NCBI GenBank assembly: GCA_947452765.1
Contig: CANGDR010000001.1
Span: 1-64,000 of the forward strand
Length of the DNA stretch: 64,000 nt
Direction of reading: 5' to 3'
Source of the DNA: Actinomycetota bacterium
Lineage (GTDB): Bacteria; Actinomycetota; Actinomycetes; S36-B12; UBA5976
The number at the start of each line of letters is the position of its first letter. Within the stretch, counting starts at the first letter, position 1. The translations under genes and the position numbers were made by a program. The notes beneath the pieces were generated by a model. That model was not told the origin of the DNA and made no database searches. It worked only from the letters and a program-made list of their open reading frames with translations. This document shows, one piece after another, positions 1 through 7,105 of this stretch.

Positions 1-386
1 GCTGCATGTAATTTCGTTAGCAATTCGTTCGCGGTTGCGTGATTCGGAACTCGGACAGCGACTGTGTCTTGGCCACCGGTAACTAAGTCTGAAGCCAGTT
101 CGGTTCGAAATCCAACCAGCGTCAGCGGTCCGGGCCATACGGCATTTGCTAAGGTTGCGGCCCAAGTAGGGAGCTCTTTAATCCAAAGGTCTACATCAGC
201 AACTTTTGATACATGAATTATCAAAGGGTGATATTGGGGTCGTCCTTTGGCTGCAAATACTCGAGCCACCGCTGCTTCATCCATCGCGTTGGCCGCTAAA
301 CCGTAAACCGTCTCGGTAGGGATTGCGCACAATCCAGAAGTGGCTAATAGGGCAACTGCTTTATCAACATCAGTTGTAATCAACAT
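1..386 (-). CDS. tsaC: L-threonylcarbamoyladenylate synthase (Sua5/YrdC family), 3' part cut off
   Basis: Makes threonylcarbamoyl-AMP from threonine, bicarbonate and ATP, the first step of the t6A37 modification of ANN-decoding tRNAs. It is not in the ORF track because it runs off the left edge. Reading the minus strand from ATG at 386 gives about 128 residues without a stop. The family motifs are clear: PTETVYGLAANA near residue 24, KGRPQYHPLIIHV near 48, and WPGPLTLV near 86. It starts 6 bp after the antiporter gene, so the two are probably co-transcribed. In many actinobacteria tsaC follows prmC, but that side is not visible here. The C-terminal part of the YrdC domain, and any Sua5 extension, lies outside the window. 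Confidence 0.9.
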   Translation of the reverse strand, partial: MLITTDVDKAVALLATSGLCAIPTETVYGLAANAMDEAAVARVFAAKGRPQYHPLIIHVSKVADVDLWIKELPTWAATLANAVWPGPLTLVGFRTELASDLVTGGQDTVAVRVPNHATANELLTKLHA

Positions 387-392
387 CGGGAA

Positions 393-1607
393 TTAACCCC
401 ACCAAAACGCAATCGCAACCGCAACATAAAGTGCGATAAGAGCAGCCCCTTCGAACCAGGTTGATTCGCCATCGAATACCACAACGACAGCGATAAATAC
501 TGACATGAAAAGTACGGCCAGCAACATCGGAGAAAGCACTAAGGTAAATGCCGCAGCACCAATCAGTGGCGCCGCTAACGCAATAAACGGAGTGACAATC
601 ATTGCCACCTGCACCGGAGACTGCAAGACAACTTGAAGTGCAAAACTTGGCTGATTCGTTCTAGAAAGCTGAATTCCAAACAAACTTTCTACCGAGTTAC
701 CTGCTAATGCAACGATTACTAAACCAGTGAAAGATTCGGAAATGCCCATGTTAGAAACGGCAGCCGGAAGCTCAGATACAAACCAGTAGGCAGCGAAACC
801 TGAACCGATTGTGGCCAAGGCGACCATAAGTACACCAGTTCGGATGCGCCATACGCCATGCTCCACTGAATCACTAGCTGCATCTAATGCTTCCTTTGTA
901 CCAGCCAATGGTGATTCATGATTTGAATTTCGAATCGTATCTGGGATTGAAATTAAGAACAGCGCGACCAGTAAGCCAGAAATTGCAATCGTCAATTCTC
1001 GGCCATGTTCCACCGCGGATGTGTGCAGCAGTGAACTCATGGTTGGGATCGCCAATGCAAAAGTTGAAAGCGTCAGCAGCATTCCAAGTTGCCGGCCAGT
1101 ATCGCGATCGAATTTTTGCCTGCCATAACGACGGCCACCAACAAAAAACGATAAACCCATTACCAACAGAATGTTTGCCAGGATTGATCCGACAATTGTG
1201 GCTTTAACAATTTCGTATAGTCCCGCGTGAAGTGCAAACAGAATTATAAAAATTTCAGGCAGATTTCCTAAGAAAGATTGGAGCAAGCTAACAGCTCCAA
1301 GTCCAAATCGATCCCCAAGTGCCTCAACACTGCGCACCAGTAGTCGAGCTAATGCAGCTACTGCAAAACCCGAAACTACGAAAGCAAATATTGGGTTACC
1401 CGTTGAAGTACGCAAAATTCCGGCAGCTATTAATAGACCAATAACTATTGCAATCAAGCGCCGATCTGCATGGCTTAGCGCTCCAAATTTTGAGGGGACT
1501 GGATTGGCTACCGTGACGGGAACAGGTTTAGATGCACGGCGGACTCGAGGCTGGTTTCCGGTTGACGTGCTGGGTTTTGGCGCAGGATCAACGCGACGAC
1601 GGGACAT
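393..1607 (-). CDS. Ca2+/H+ antiporter-like protein (CaCA superfamily)
   Basis: Predicted inner-membrane cation/proton exchanger that expels Ca2+ (or Na+/K+) using the proton gradient. About 48 polar, Arg/Pro-rich residues precede about ten hydrophobic segments. The two inverted CaCA repeats are visible: GNLPEIFIILFAL near residue 114, followed by GSILANILLVMG, and GNSVESLFGIQL near 300, followed by LQSPVQVAMIV. The acidic residue in each GN..E motif is the expected ion ligand, and the pattern is closest to the CAX/ChaA branch. A TAAGAT box lies 7 bases before the ATG, which suggests a very short or absent leader. It is upstream of tsaC with a 6 bp gap. The ion specificity is inferred. Confidence 0.8.
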   Translation of the reverse strand: MSRRRVDPAPKPSTSTGNQPRVRRASKPVPVTVANPVPSKFGALSHADRRLIAIVIGLLIAAGILRTSTGNPIFAFVVSGFAVAALARLLVRSVEALGDRFGLGAVSLLQSFLGNLPEIFIILFALHAGLYEIVKATIVGSILANILLVMGLSFFVGGRRYGRQKFDRDTGRQLGMLLTLSTFALAIPTMSSLLHTSAVEHGRELTIAISGLLVALFLISIPDTIRNSNHESPLAGTKEALDAASDSVEHGVWRIRTGVLMVALATIGSGFAAYWFVSELPAAVSNMGISESFTGLVIVALAGNSVESLFGIQLSRTNQPSFALQVVLQSPVQVAMIVTPFIALAAPLIGAAAFTLVLSPMLLAVLFMSVFIAVVVVFDGESTWFEGAALIALYVAVAIAFWWG

Positions 1608-1614
1608 AACCAGA

Positions 1615-1620
1615 ATCTTA
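1615..1620 (-). promoter_or_regulatory. Predicted -10 box of the antiporter-tsaC operon
   Basis: TAAGAT on the minus strand, seven bases before the ATG at 1607. This is one base longer than the six-base spacing seen at many other genes here. No -35 element was identified. Confidence 0.4.
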
Positions 1621-1646
1621 CCGTTTAACCAAGTGGCTGATTTTGC

Positions 1647-2516
1647 TTAGTTTGAAGCCATTAACGTCATTGGCTTCAGGGCCGATATCAACTCAGTACG
1701 AAGGGTTTGTGCCCGGTGCGCAAATTCGTCTTGTAACTTCGCGAACTTGATTCTGCCAGCTGCGGTTTCTACTCGAATTGGAATCACCCCAAGATCCGCC
1801 AAGTTGTAAGGCGCGACTTGCATATCTACCGATCGAATATCTTTGGCGAGTACAAAGGCAGTTCGCACTATGTGTGATCCGACCACGGGTGCGAAACGTT
1901 GCGCATGCTTATACAAATCCATATTTGCATGTAAGCAACCCGGTTGCTCTACATCAATTTGATTTATTCTAGTTAACTGCAATGGATTTAGTGGTGTTGC
2001 AACTGGTGTAAAAAATCGAAATGCATCGAAATGAGTGCAACGCAACCCAACTGCATCAATCGTTGCACGAATTTCATCTTGTGAAAGTCGAAGCGGCCAA
2101 CTTTCATGACGCACTTCTTGCGTTCCTAGCACCATGGCCCATTCATGTAATCCAAAGCAACCGTTGCGAGCGGGACGTTCTTGAGTAACGGTCAAAAAAT
2201 CAATTAGACCGGTTGCCGCCTGACGTGACTTCATGAGCCAGGAATCTTTTATCGAAATCTCGCCATTTCGAAAGCGATAAATTGAACTTGGGAAAGTTTC
2301 AAAATCTTCCGCCGTTGCTTCGAGGGAAGTGCCATATCCTGGATGCCAGTCGCGAAGTTTTGCTGGACTAATCGGGTAGTACTCAAAAAGAAAATCATCC
2401 ACCGGATGTTTTTCATGACGTGAACGCCGCTGCAGCCTTGGAGCAATCCATGGTTCAACGATTTGTTCGTGTTTCGTTCGAAGGTCGTGCCATTCATTTT
2501 GAGTCAGGTTTGTCAT
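1647..2516 (-). CDS. Conserved actinobacterial protein of unknown function (often labelled 3-methyladenine DNA glycosylase)
   Basis: 289 residues. The N-terminal part (about residues 17-65) has the conserved pattern QIVEPWIAPRLQRRSRHEKHP..DFLFEYYP..PAKLRDWHPGYG, which recurs in actinobacterial proteins labelled 3-methyladenine DNA glycosylase in databases. I see neither the HhH-GPD motif of AlkA/Tag nor an AAG-type fold signature, so that label is not supported by sequence. The C-terminal part has several His and Cys residues (CTHFDAFRFF, PGCLHANMDLYKHA) that could bind a ligand or metal. Two bases separate its start from the stop of the FAD oxidoreductase upstream, so the two are probably one operon. 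The function is open. Confidence 0.65.
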   Translation of the reverse strand: MTNLTQNEWHDLRTKHEQIVEPWIAPRLQRRSRHEKHPVDDFLFEYYPISPAKLRDWHPGYGTSLEATAEDFETFPSSIYRFRNGEISIKDSWLMKSRQAATGLIDFLTVTQERPARNGCFGLHEWAMVLGTQEVRHESWPLRLSQDEIRATIDAVGLRCTHFDAFRFFTPVATPLNPLQLTRINQIDVEQPGCLHANMDLYKHAQRFAPVVGSHIVRTAFVLAKDIRSVDMQVAPYNLADLGVIPIRVETAAGRIKFAKLQDEFAHRAQTLRTELISALKPMTLMASN

Positions 2517-2518
2517 AA

Positions 2519-3628
2519 CTAACTCGAAAAGTCTTGAATTACTTCGCTATGGCCATCAATACAAAAGTTAACAACTGCGCGACCGAGTAAAGCACCGACT
2601 ACGTTGCCAGTTCCGCAGTACCCACCTAGTGCCCAAACCCCGGGGACTGCCTCTCTTATTAGTGGCAACCCAGTCTCGGTATAACTAACAACGGCAGCCC
2701 AATGATGTTCGATTGGACTAGTTGATCCAATATTCTTCAACCGTTCGGATAGATATTCCCGCATCAATGGTGTTGGTTCTGAGTTATCTGTATTTTCTGA
2801 TTCAATCGCTTGATCGCGACCGCCGCCCATGGCTATGCGACCATCTGGTAATTGTTGCCAATAGTCCCAAGCGTCTCGAGTGTATACAGCATATTCTAAT
2901 TTCAACTTTGGTTCTGGAGCGGTCGAAACCATTTGTAGTCGAACTGGGTGCACATCTTTTGCAACCTGAGGAAGTGCTTTTCCTAAATTGCCATCGATAG
3001 CTACGATAATGTTTTTGGCTGTGATCACTCCATTGGGTGTATCTACGACCCCAGAATCTATTCTTATTGCTGGGGTGTGTGTGAAGATTTGTGCACCAGC
3101 ATCTACGGCAAGCTTGGCGAGCAAAGTTGCACGAAGAGCAGGTTGGAATGTGCCATCAGTGGTAATCAAAATTCCGCGACCTTGTGCCCCTTCGTAATCT
3201 GCAACTGGGAAACCATCTTCGATCAAAGCATCACGATGCTTAATTACGTCAATAAGTTCAGAATCATCATGCGCGATTCGTAATGCGCCAGCACGGTTAA
3301 CCGCCATTGGTGTCGTCGCTTCAATTAAGTCCATTTCGGCAAGTGTGTGGTTGTAAAGCTTTACAGCTCGGGCCCGCCCTAAAGACAGTCGGGCATCGTG
3401 GTGAAAGGCAGCGATCCCAGCTAGAAGTAACCCACCATTGCGACCGCCAGCACCTGCTGCGATTCGATCTGAATCTATGCCAACTACATTGAGTCCTTGT
3501 TGGGCCGCATGGAGCAGTGCAGTTAGGCCAGACCCACCCAATCCAACAACTACGAGATCGACTTCAAGATTCGAATTCAGTGCGGTGAACTCTGGGCGAT
3601 CGACACCGATGTCCCAAACTATTCCCAT
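2519..3628 (-). CDS. NAD(P)/FAD-dependent amine or amino-acid oxidoreductase (DAO family)
   Basis: FAD enzyme of the D-amino-acid oxidase/glycine oxidase fold. The Rossmann motif VVVGLGGSGLTALLHA is followed by the FAD-contacting stretch GAGGRNGGLLLAG, which has the GRNGG signature of GlpD/PuuB-like oxidases. A C-terminal GGYCGTGNVVGALLGRA supplies the second FAD contact. The track starts at 3637. I prefer the second ATG at 3628 because AAGGA sits eight bases before it. This gives 369 residues, normal for the family. Substrate unknown; gamma-glutamylputrescine oxidase-like is a reasonable guess. First gene of a likely two-gene operon with the unknown protein downstream, divergent from the small ORF at 3689. 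Confidence 0.78.
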   Translation of the reverse strand: MGIVWDIGVDRPEFTALNSNLEVDLVVVGLGGSGLTALLHAAQQGLNVVGIDSDRIAAGAGGRNGGLLLAGIAAFHHDARLSLGRARAVKLYNHTLAEMDLIEATTPMAVNRAGALRIAHDDSELIDVIKHRDALIEDGFPVADYEGAQGRGILITTDGTFQPALRATLLAKLAVDAGAQIFTHTPAIRIDSGVVDTPNGVITAKNIIVAIDGNLGKALPQVAKDVHPVRLQMVSTAPEPKLKLEYAVYTRDAWDYWQQLPDGRIAMGGGRDQAIESENTDNSEPTPLMREYLSERLKNIGSTSPIEHHWAAVVSYTETGLPLIREAVPGVWALGGYCGTGNVVGALLGRAVVNFCIDGHSEVIQDFSS

Positions 3629-3688
3629 AAAACGCATCCTTAGGTGTGTGAATTAGGTTTTTCACTCCGCAAGTATCAGCATAGGAGT

Positions 3689-3877
3689 ATGACCACTTCA
3701 GCGACAGACCCTGAGTCACAAAAGGGTAAACGTACTGAGAGTGAGGGAGTAAAAAAACTACGAGCATTGCTTGGAGAAGTCGAATTAACTCCAGAGCAAA
3801 CATCCGATGACATTGCACCAAAAAGTTCGCGAGATCGAGAATTGGTAGACGACGTTCCGCCTCACCATGGCGGTTAA
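3689..3877 (+). CDS. Small acidic hypothetical protein, 62 aa
   Basis: Unrecognised function. Highly charged with no membrane segment: MTTSATDPESQKGKR at the start, a central stretch with LRALLGEVELTPEQTSDD, and a C-terminus VDDVPPHHGG. It loosely resembles small actinobacterial proteins that end in a Pro-Pro-His motif. The track starts at a GTG at 3644. The ATG at 3689 is preferred: AGGAG ends one base before it, too close for a Shine-Dalgarno, but CAGCAT lies exactly six bases upstream, matching the leaderless pattern of this genome. Its stop shares four bases (TTAA) with the stop of the convergent SAF gene. The His-rich C-terminus could bind a metal, but nothing more can be claimed. Confidence 0.6.
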   Translation: MTTSATDPESQKGKRTESEGVKKLRALLGEVELTPEQTSDDIAPKSSRDRELVDDVPPHHGG

Positions 3878-4500
3878 CTCGGTGGCAATACCGCGTAAGT
3901 GAAATCTCCCGAACTTGATTTACTAGCAACTAGTTGTGCCTCACCAGAATTTATTGCAACTACAATCGACTCACCCCGGGATTGTGTCGAGAGCATTCCA
4001 GAGCTGGAATTTTTGGGCAATGCAATTACGCGCGCTCCATGTGCCACTAATGTGGCTGCAATCGATGCATCGGACGAACTCGAATAAATATCTATTGTGT
4101 CTCCAGTGTGGAGTAATGACGTAACGTTGCCATTCGAGACGGGTATTGATACCGCAACAAGAGACGGGTCGAGTCCCGTTAGCAATTGTGGACCGAGTAA
4201 ATCGGTATTAGTAATTGGCTGATTTTTTGCAATCGAGTGCGCGAGAACTTTCCCAAAGTATTTAGTCGGATCTGTCGCAATGCCTTGCCATTGTGAGTCT
4301 TTAGCTAGTTTGACAAGCTTCAAATCATCTTCGGTGATTTCGGTTCCTATGGGCAAGTCGTTCAGGGCAACCACGACCTGGGTAGTTGGCGGTCCACCGG
4401 GATGAAAATTGAGAATTAAAAGCAGCGCAGCCAACCCGGCGCAGCCACCTGATATGACTCTGCGGTAGGCGACCAAATAAGGATAGATTTGTAGTTTCAT
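3874..4500 (-). CDS. SAF-domain membrane-anchored protein (CpaB/RcpC-like)
   Basis: About 208 residues. One membrane anchor near residues 17-36 (ISGGCAGLAALLLILNF) is followed by a SAF domain (about 43-100; VVVALNDLPIGTEITEDDL and GKVLAHSIAKNQPITNTDLL) and a C-terminal RcpC-type beta domain (about 110-208; VAVSIPV, GDTIDIYS). CpaB/RcpC proteins act at the outer face of tad (Flp) pilus machines. No pilus gene lies nearby, so this looks like the stand-alone actinobacterial SAF protein found beside fmdB. I chose the ATG at 4500; the track uses a TTG three codons upstream. A perfect DnaA-box sequence lies in the divergent gap to fmdB. Confidence 0.75.
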   Translation of the reverse strand: MKLQIYPYLVAYRRVISGGCAGLAALLLILNFHPGGPPTTQVVVALNDLPIGTEITEDDLKLVKLAKDSQWQGIATDPTKYFGKVLAHSIAKNQPITNTDLLGPQLLTGLDPSLVAVSIPVSNGNVTSLLHTGDTIDIYSSSSDASIAATLVAHGARVIALPKNSSSGMLSTQSRGESIVVAINSGEAQLVASKSSSGDFTYAVLPPS

Positions 4501-4542
4501 AGACCGCAACGATAAGTCGAGAACTGAAATATGCGTCTGGAA

Positions 4543-4551
4543 TTATCCACA
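4543..4551 (+). promoter_or_regulatory. DnaA-box consensus sequence in the SAF/fmdB divergent gap
   Basis: TTATCCACA, a perfect match to the 9-mer DnaA box, 31 bases before the fmdB start. About half a perfect match is expected by chance in 64 kb on both strands, so by itself it is weak evidence. Confidence 0.3.
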
Positions 4552-4581
4552 GGTACGATGAGTTGAATTGGAAAGGACGCT

Positions 4582-4890
4582 ATGCCTACCTATCAATATG
4601 TGTGTAGTTCATGTGAAACACCGCTCGAAGCTGTGCAGTCCTTTTCTGACGACGCCTTGACGCTGTGTCCTACATGTAACGAACCCACTTTAAAAAAGGT
4701 TTACGGATCGGTGGGAGTGGTTTTTAAAGGGTCCGGTTTTTATCGAAATGATTCACGGGGAAGTACCACTTCCGCTTCGGCTCCTGCTGCTACTGGCACC
4801 ACGGCCGCAAGTGTGCCAGCTTCAGCTCCTTCAACACCTGCAACACCTAGTGCAAAACCAGCCACCCCTAGCTCAACACCTGCAAGTTAA
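4582..4890 (+). CDS. FmdB-family zinc-ribbon protein with disordered Ala/Pro/Ser/Thr tail
   Basis: 102 residues. The N-terminal half is a rubredoxin-like zinc ribbon: YVCSSCETP near residue 6 and CPTCNEPTLKKVYG near 34, that is two CxxC pairs, then the family's GVVFKGSGFYRND. The last 45 residues are low complexity (Ala, Pro, Ser, Thr) and surely disordered. The locus matches that of M. tuberculosis Rv0991c (beside the formyl-THF cyclo-ligase and galU), reported as a redox-regulated chaperone with a zinc ribbon and flexible tail. A chaperone role here is an inference from position and architecture. AAAGGA precedes the ATG by five bases. Four bases separate it from the first fluC, suggesting co-transcription. 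Confidence 0.85.
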   Translation: MPTYQYVCSSCETPLEAVQSFSDDALTLCPTCNEPTLKKVYGSVGVVFKGSGFYRNDSRGSTTSASAPAATGTTAASVPASAPSTPATPSAKPATPSSTPAS

Positions 4891-4893
4891 CCC

Positions 4894-5259
4894 ATGCTTA
4901 AGTACGGTCTGTTGGCAGCCGGTGGCGCAGTAATTGGATCTTTAGCTCGACTGCAAATTGCATACATGTTCCAGCGTCCAACTGCGGAAGCATTTCCATG
5001 GGCAACATTCTTAGTGAATGTTGTTGGCGCATTGCTAATTGGCTTCTTAGCAGCTCAACCGGCAGTCATGAACAATGAGTCACGCAGACACTTTTTAGTA
5101 ACAGGCGTACTCGGTGGCTTCACAACCTTCTCCGCTCTTGCGGTCGATGCTTTGCAACTAGCAACACAGCCGGTCACATCAGTGATATACGTAATTGGCA
5201 CTTTCGGCATAGGAATTTTGGCAACACACGTTGGTGGGTTCGTGAAGGTACGATCATGA
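4894..5259 (+). CDS. fluC: Fluoride ion channel FluC/CrcB, subunit 1
   Basis: Exports fluoride passively through a dual-topology dimer in the cytoplasmic membrane. 121 residues with four hydrophobic segments. The family signatures are present: FLVNVVGALLIGFL near residue 47 (Asn in TM2) and GGFTTFSALAVDA near 75, the Phe-box/Na+-binding turn. The gene overlaps the second fluC by four bases (ATGA), the usual Gram-positive arrangement in which two antiparallel homologues make a heterodimer. No fluoride riboswitch is visible: only three bases separate it from fmdB. Confidence 0.92.
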   Translation: MLKYGLLAAGGAVIGSLARLQIAYMFQRPTAEAFPWATFLVNVVGALLIGFLAAQPAVMNNESRRHFLVTGVLGGFTTFSALAVDALQLATQPVTSVIYVIGTFGIGILATHVGGFVKVRS

Positions 5260-5612
5260 ACTTATTATTATTTATTTCCGCTTCTGCCTTTGGTGGTTTT
5301 ACCCGGTCGACAGTGGAGTACTACTTGCCACCAGTTGGAAGTAGTGCATTTCCCCGAGCAACCTTGTTAGTAAATGTCGTGGGTTCATTCATACTTGGAA
5401 TTTCCTTAGCGCTACCCGGTCAATGGTACGTAATTGTGGGTACTGGTTTTTGTGGGGCACTAACGACATTTAGTGGGGTTAGTTTGCAACTCCATCGCAG
5501 ACTGAATGCTGCGGCCTACAAGTCTGCATTACTTTATTTAGGCGCACTACTTGGCTTCGGTATTGTTGCCGCGGGAGCGGGTCTGCTTTTAGGGAACCAA
5601 CTATTTAATTAA
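5256..5612 (+). CDS. fluC: Fluoride ion channel FluC/CrcB, subunit 2
   Basis: Partner of the preceding gene, 118 residues with four membrane segments. Signatures: RATLLVNVVGSFILG near residue 31 and CGALTTFSGVSLQLHRR near 70, the conserved TTFS turn. Charged residues are distributed differently from subunit 1, as expected if the two insert in opposite orientations; this is inferred from family behaviour. Its 3' end overlaps the convergent formyl-THF cyclo-ligase gene by eight bases, and no terminator lies between them. Confidence 0.92.
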   Translation: MNLLLFISASAFGGFTRSTVEYYLPPVGSSAFPRATLLVNVVGSFILGISLALPGQWYVIVGTGFCGALTTFSGVSLQLHRRLNAAAYKSALLYLGALLGFGIVAAGAGLLLGNQLFN

Positions 5613-6171
5613 TTTGCAGTACTTCGGTAGGCGTAACAATTACATCGATTGGTTCATCGTGTGATTCGTGTGGCACGGTTTCAAAGACATCTTCATCAAA
5701 AACCAAGCAAATACGAATGGGTCCGCCAGCACTATGTAACGGGATCATTGACAAGGCTCGATCGTAATAACCAGCGCCACGGCCAAGGCGCATTCCATCT
5801 AACCCGACTCGGAGTGCTGGAATGATGATGGCACTCGCCTTCGCAATATCTACCTCAGCCGGAGCTGGTTCGTAGATACCGAAGTTGTTCGCTACAAATT
5901 CACCTCCATCAAATCCCCAAGCAAGCTGTCTACCGGGCTGCATGATTGGAAGTGCAATTTGTTTGCCAAGTCTTAAGAGAGTTTCGCGTAATGCCGAAGT
6001 TGGTGGCTCAGAAGGCATTGACATGAAACATGTCACTAGTGAACCAGGGCACAGTTTGCCCCAATCATGAGCAGCTAAAGCAACGTCAGCGAAGCGAATA
6101 TCTTCGGTACTTCGGGCTGATCGTGATGCAACGGCAAGATCGCGAACTGTGTCTTTAGAACGGCTATCCAT
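5605..6171 (-). CDS. 5-formyltetrahydrofolate cyclo-ligase
   Basis: Converts 5-formyl-THF to 5,10-methenyl-THF with ATP, returning this stored folate to one-carbon metabolism. 188 residues, usual size. The C-terminal ATP/folate loop is diagnostic: RLGRGAGYYDRAL near residue 128, preceded by IIIPALRVGLDG and followed by LVFDEDVFETVPHE.HD. The N-terminal basic region that binds ATP phosphates (SRSARS) is present. It is transcribed divergently from galU with 31 bp between the start codons. A TACTGT box stands exactly six bases before the ATG, so the mRNA is probably leaderless. The same gene neighbours galU in mycobacteria. Confidence 0.9.
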   Translation of the reverse strand: MDSRSKDTVRDLAVASRSARSTEDIRFADVALAAHDWGKLCPGSLVTCFMSMPSEPPTSALRETLLRLGKQIALPIMQPGRQLAWGFDGGEFVANNFGIYEPAPAEVDIAKASAIIIPALRVGLDGMRLGRGAGYYDRALSMIPLHSAGGPIRICLVFDEDVFETVPHESHDEPIDVIVTPTEVLQIN

Positions 6172-6177
6172 TACTCA

Positions 6178-6183
6178 ACAGTA
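6178..6183 (-). promoter_or_regulatory. Predicted -10 box of the formyl-THF cyclo-ligase gene (leaderless)
   Basis: TACTGT on the minus strand followed by TGAGTA and then the ATG at 6171, the TANNNT-N6-start arrangement expected for leaderless transcripts. Confidence 0.6.
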
Positions 6184-6190
6184 TTGCCAG

Positions 6191-6196
6191 TAAAGT
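6191..6196 (+). promoter_or_regulatory. Predicted -10 box of galU (leaderless)
   Basis: TAAAGT, then CGTGTT, then the galU ATG at 6203. It lies only seven bases from the oppositely directed box of the cyclo-ligase gene. Confidence 0.6.
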
Positions 6197-6202
6197 CGTG
6201 TT

Positions 6203-7105
6203 ATGAGCAATCCTCGCGTAGTTCGGAAAGCAGTTATTCCAGTAGCTGGGCTTGGAACACGATTTTTACCTGCAACTAAGGCGACACCAAAAGAAATGCT
6301 TCCGGTTGTCGATAAACCAGCAATTCAATATGTAGTTGAAGAAGCCGTTGCTGCAGATATTGCAAATATTTTATTTGTAACTGGACGAAATAAGGATTCG
6401 CTAGAAAATCATTTTGATCGGGCACCGAGTTTGGAGCGAATGTTAACCGAACGTGGTGCGCTAGAGATGAAGGAACAGATCAGCGAACTAGCTGATTTGG
6501 CTGCCATTCATTATGTCCGCCAAGGTGTGCCGATGGGCTTGGGCCATGCAGTGAGTATGGCCAAGGATCACGTGGGAAATGAACCATTTGCAGTTCTGCT
6601 CGGTGATGACTTGGTCGATGCTCGCACCCCAGTATTACCGGATATGCTCGCGGCACAAGCAAAGTTTGGCGGCAGTATTTTGGCTGTGATGGAAGTTCCA
6701 GACAATCAGATCCATTTATATGGTTGTGCTGCAGTGGAAGCAACCGAGGACCCGAACGTAGTTCGAGTGACTGAGTTAGTTGAAAAGCCAGTTCCAGGCA
6801 CTGCTCCAAGTAATTTTGCAGTGATAGGTCGCTATGTAATTGACCCAGCAGTTTTCGCAGTGTTAGAAAAACAAGCTCCAGGGCGAGGTGGAGAAATTCA
6901 ACTTACCGATGCTTTGGCTTCGTTAATTCACATGCCCGCCAATGCAGGTGGCGGAGTGCATGCAGTGGTGTTTCGGGGAAAGAGATACGACACCGGAGAC
7001 AAACTTTCCTACTTAAAGAGCGTGGTTTCAATTGCACTTGATCGCGTAGATCTCGGTCCAGATCTACGTAGTTGGCTCTTGGACTACTTGGCAGGTGGAA
7101 ATTAA
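6203..7105 (+). CDS. galU: UTP--glucose-1-phosphate uridylyltransferase
   Basis: Makes UDP-glucose from UTP and glucose-1-phosphate for cell-envelope sugars and glycogen/trehalose metabolism. 300 residues, typical length. The nucleotide-binding start PVAGLGTRFLPATKATPKEM near residue 13, GHAVSMAKDHVGNEPFAVLLGDDLVD near 115-140 and VTELVEKP near 190 are all standard GalU motifs. First gene of an operon: its stop overlaps the next ATG (TAATG). Downstream follow a MoeA-like/Glp gene, rimJ and a GlpR-like gene, an order kept across actinobacteria. Confidence 0.96.
   Translation: MSNPRVVRKAVIPVAGLGTRFLPATKATPKEMLPVVDKPAIQYVVEEAVAADIANILFVTGRNKDSLENHFDRAPSLERMLTERGALEMKEQISELADLAAIHYVRQGVPMGLGHAVSMAKDHVGNEPFAVLLGDDLVDARTPVLPDMLAAQAKFGGSILAVMEVPDNQIHLYGCAAVEATEDPNVVRVTELVEKPVPGTAPSNFAVIGRYVIDPAVFAVLEKQAPGRGGEIQLTDALASLIHMPANAGGGVHAVVFRGKRYDTGDKLSYLKSVVSIALDRVDLGPDLRSWLLDYLAGGN

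Noticed and set aside
4500-4893. Fluoride riboswitch ahead of fluC
   Set aside because: Only three bases separate fluC from fmdB, and the fmdB upstream region shows no fluoride pseudoknot pattern.
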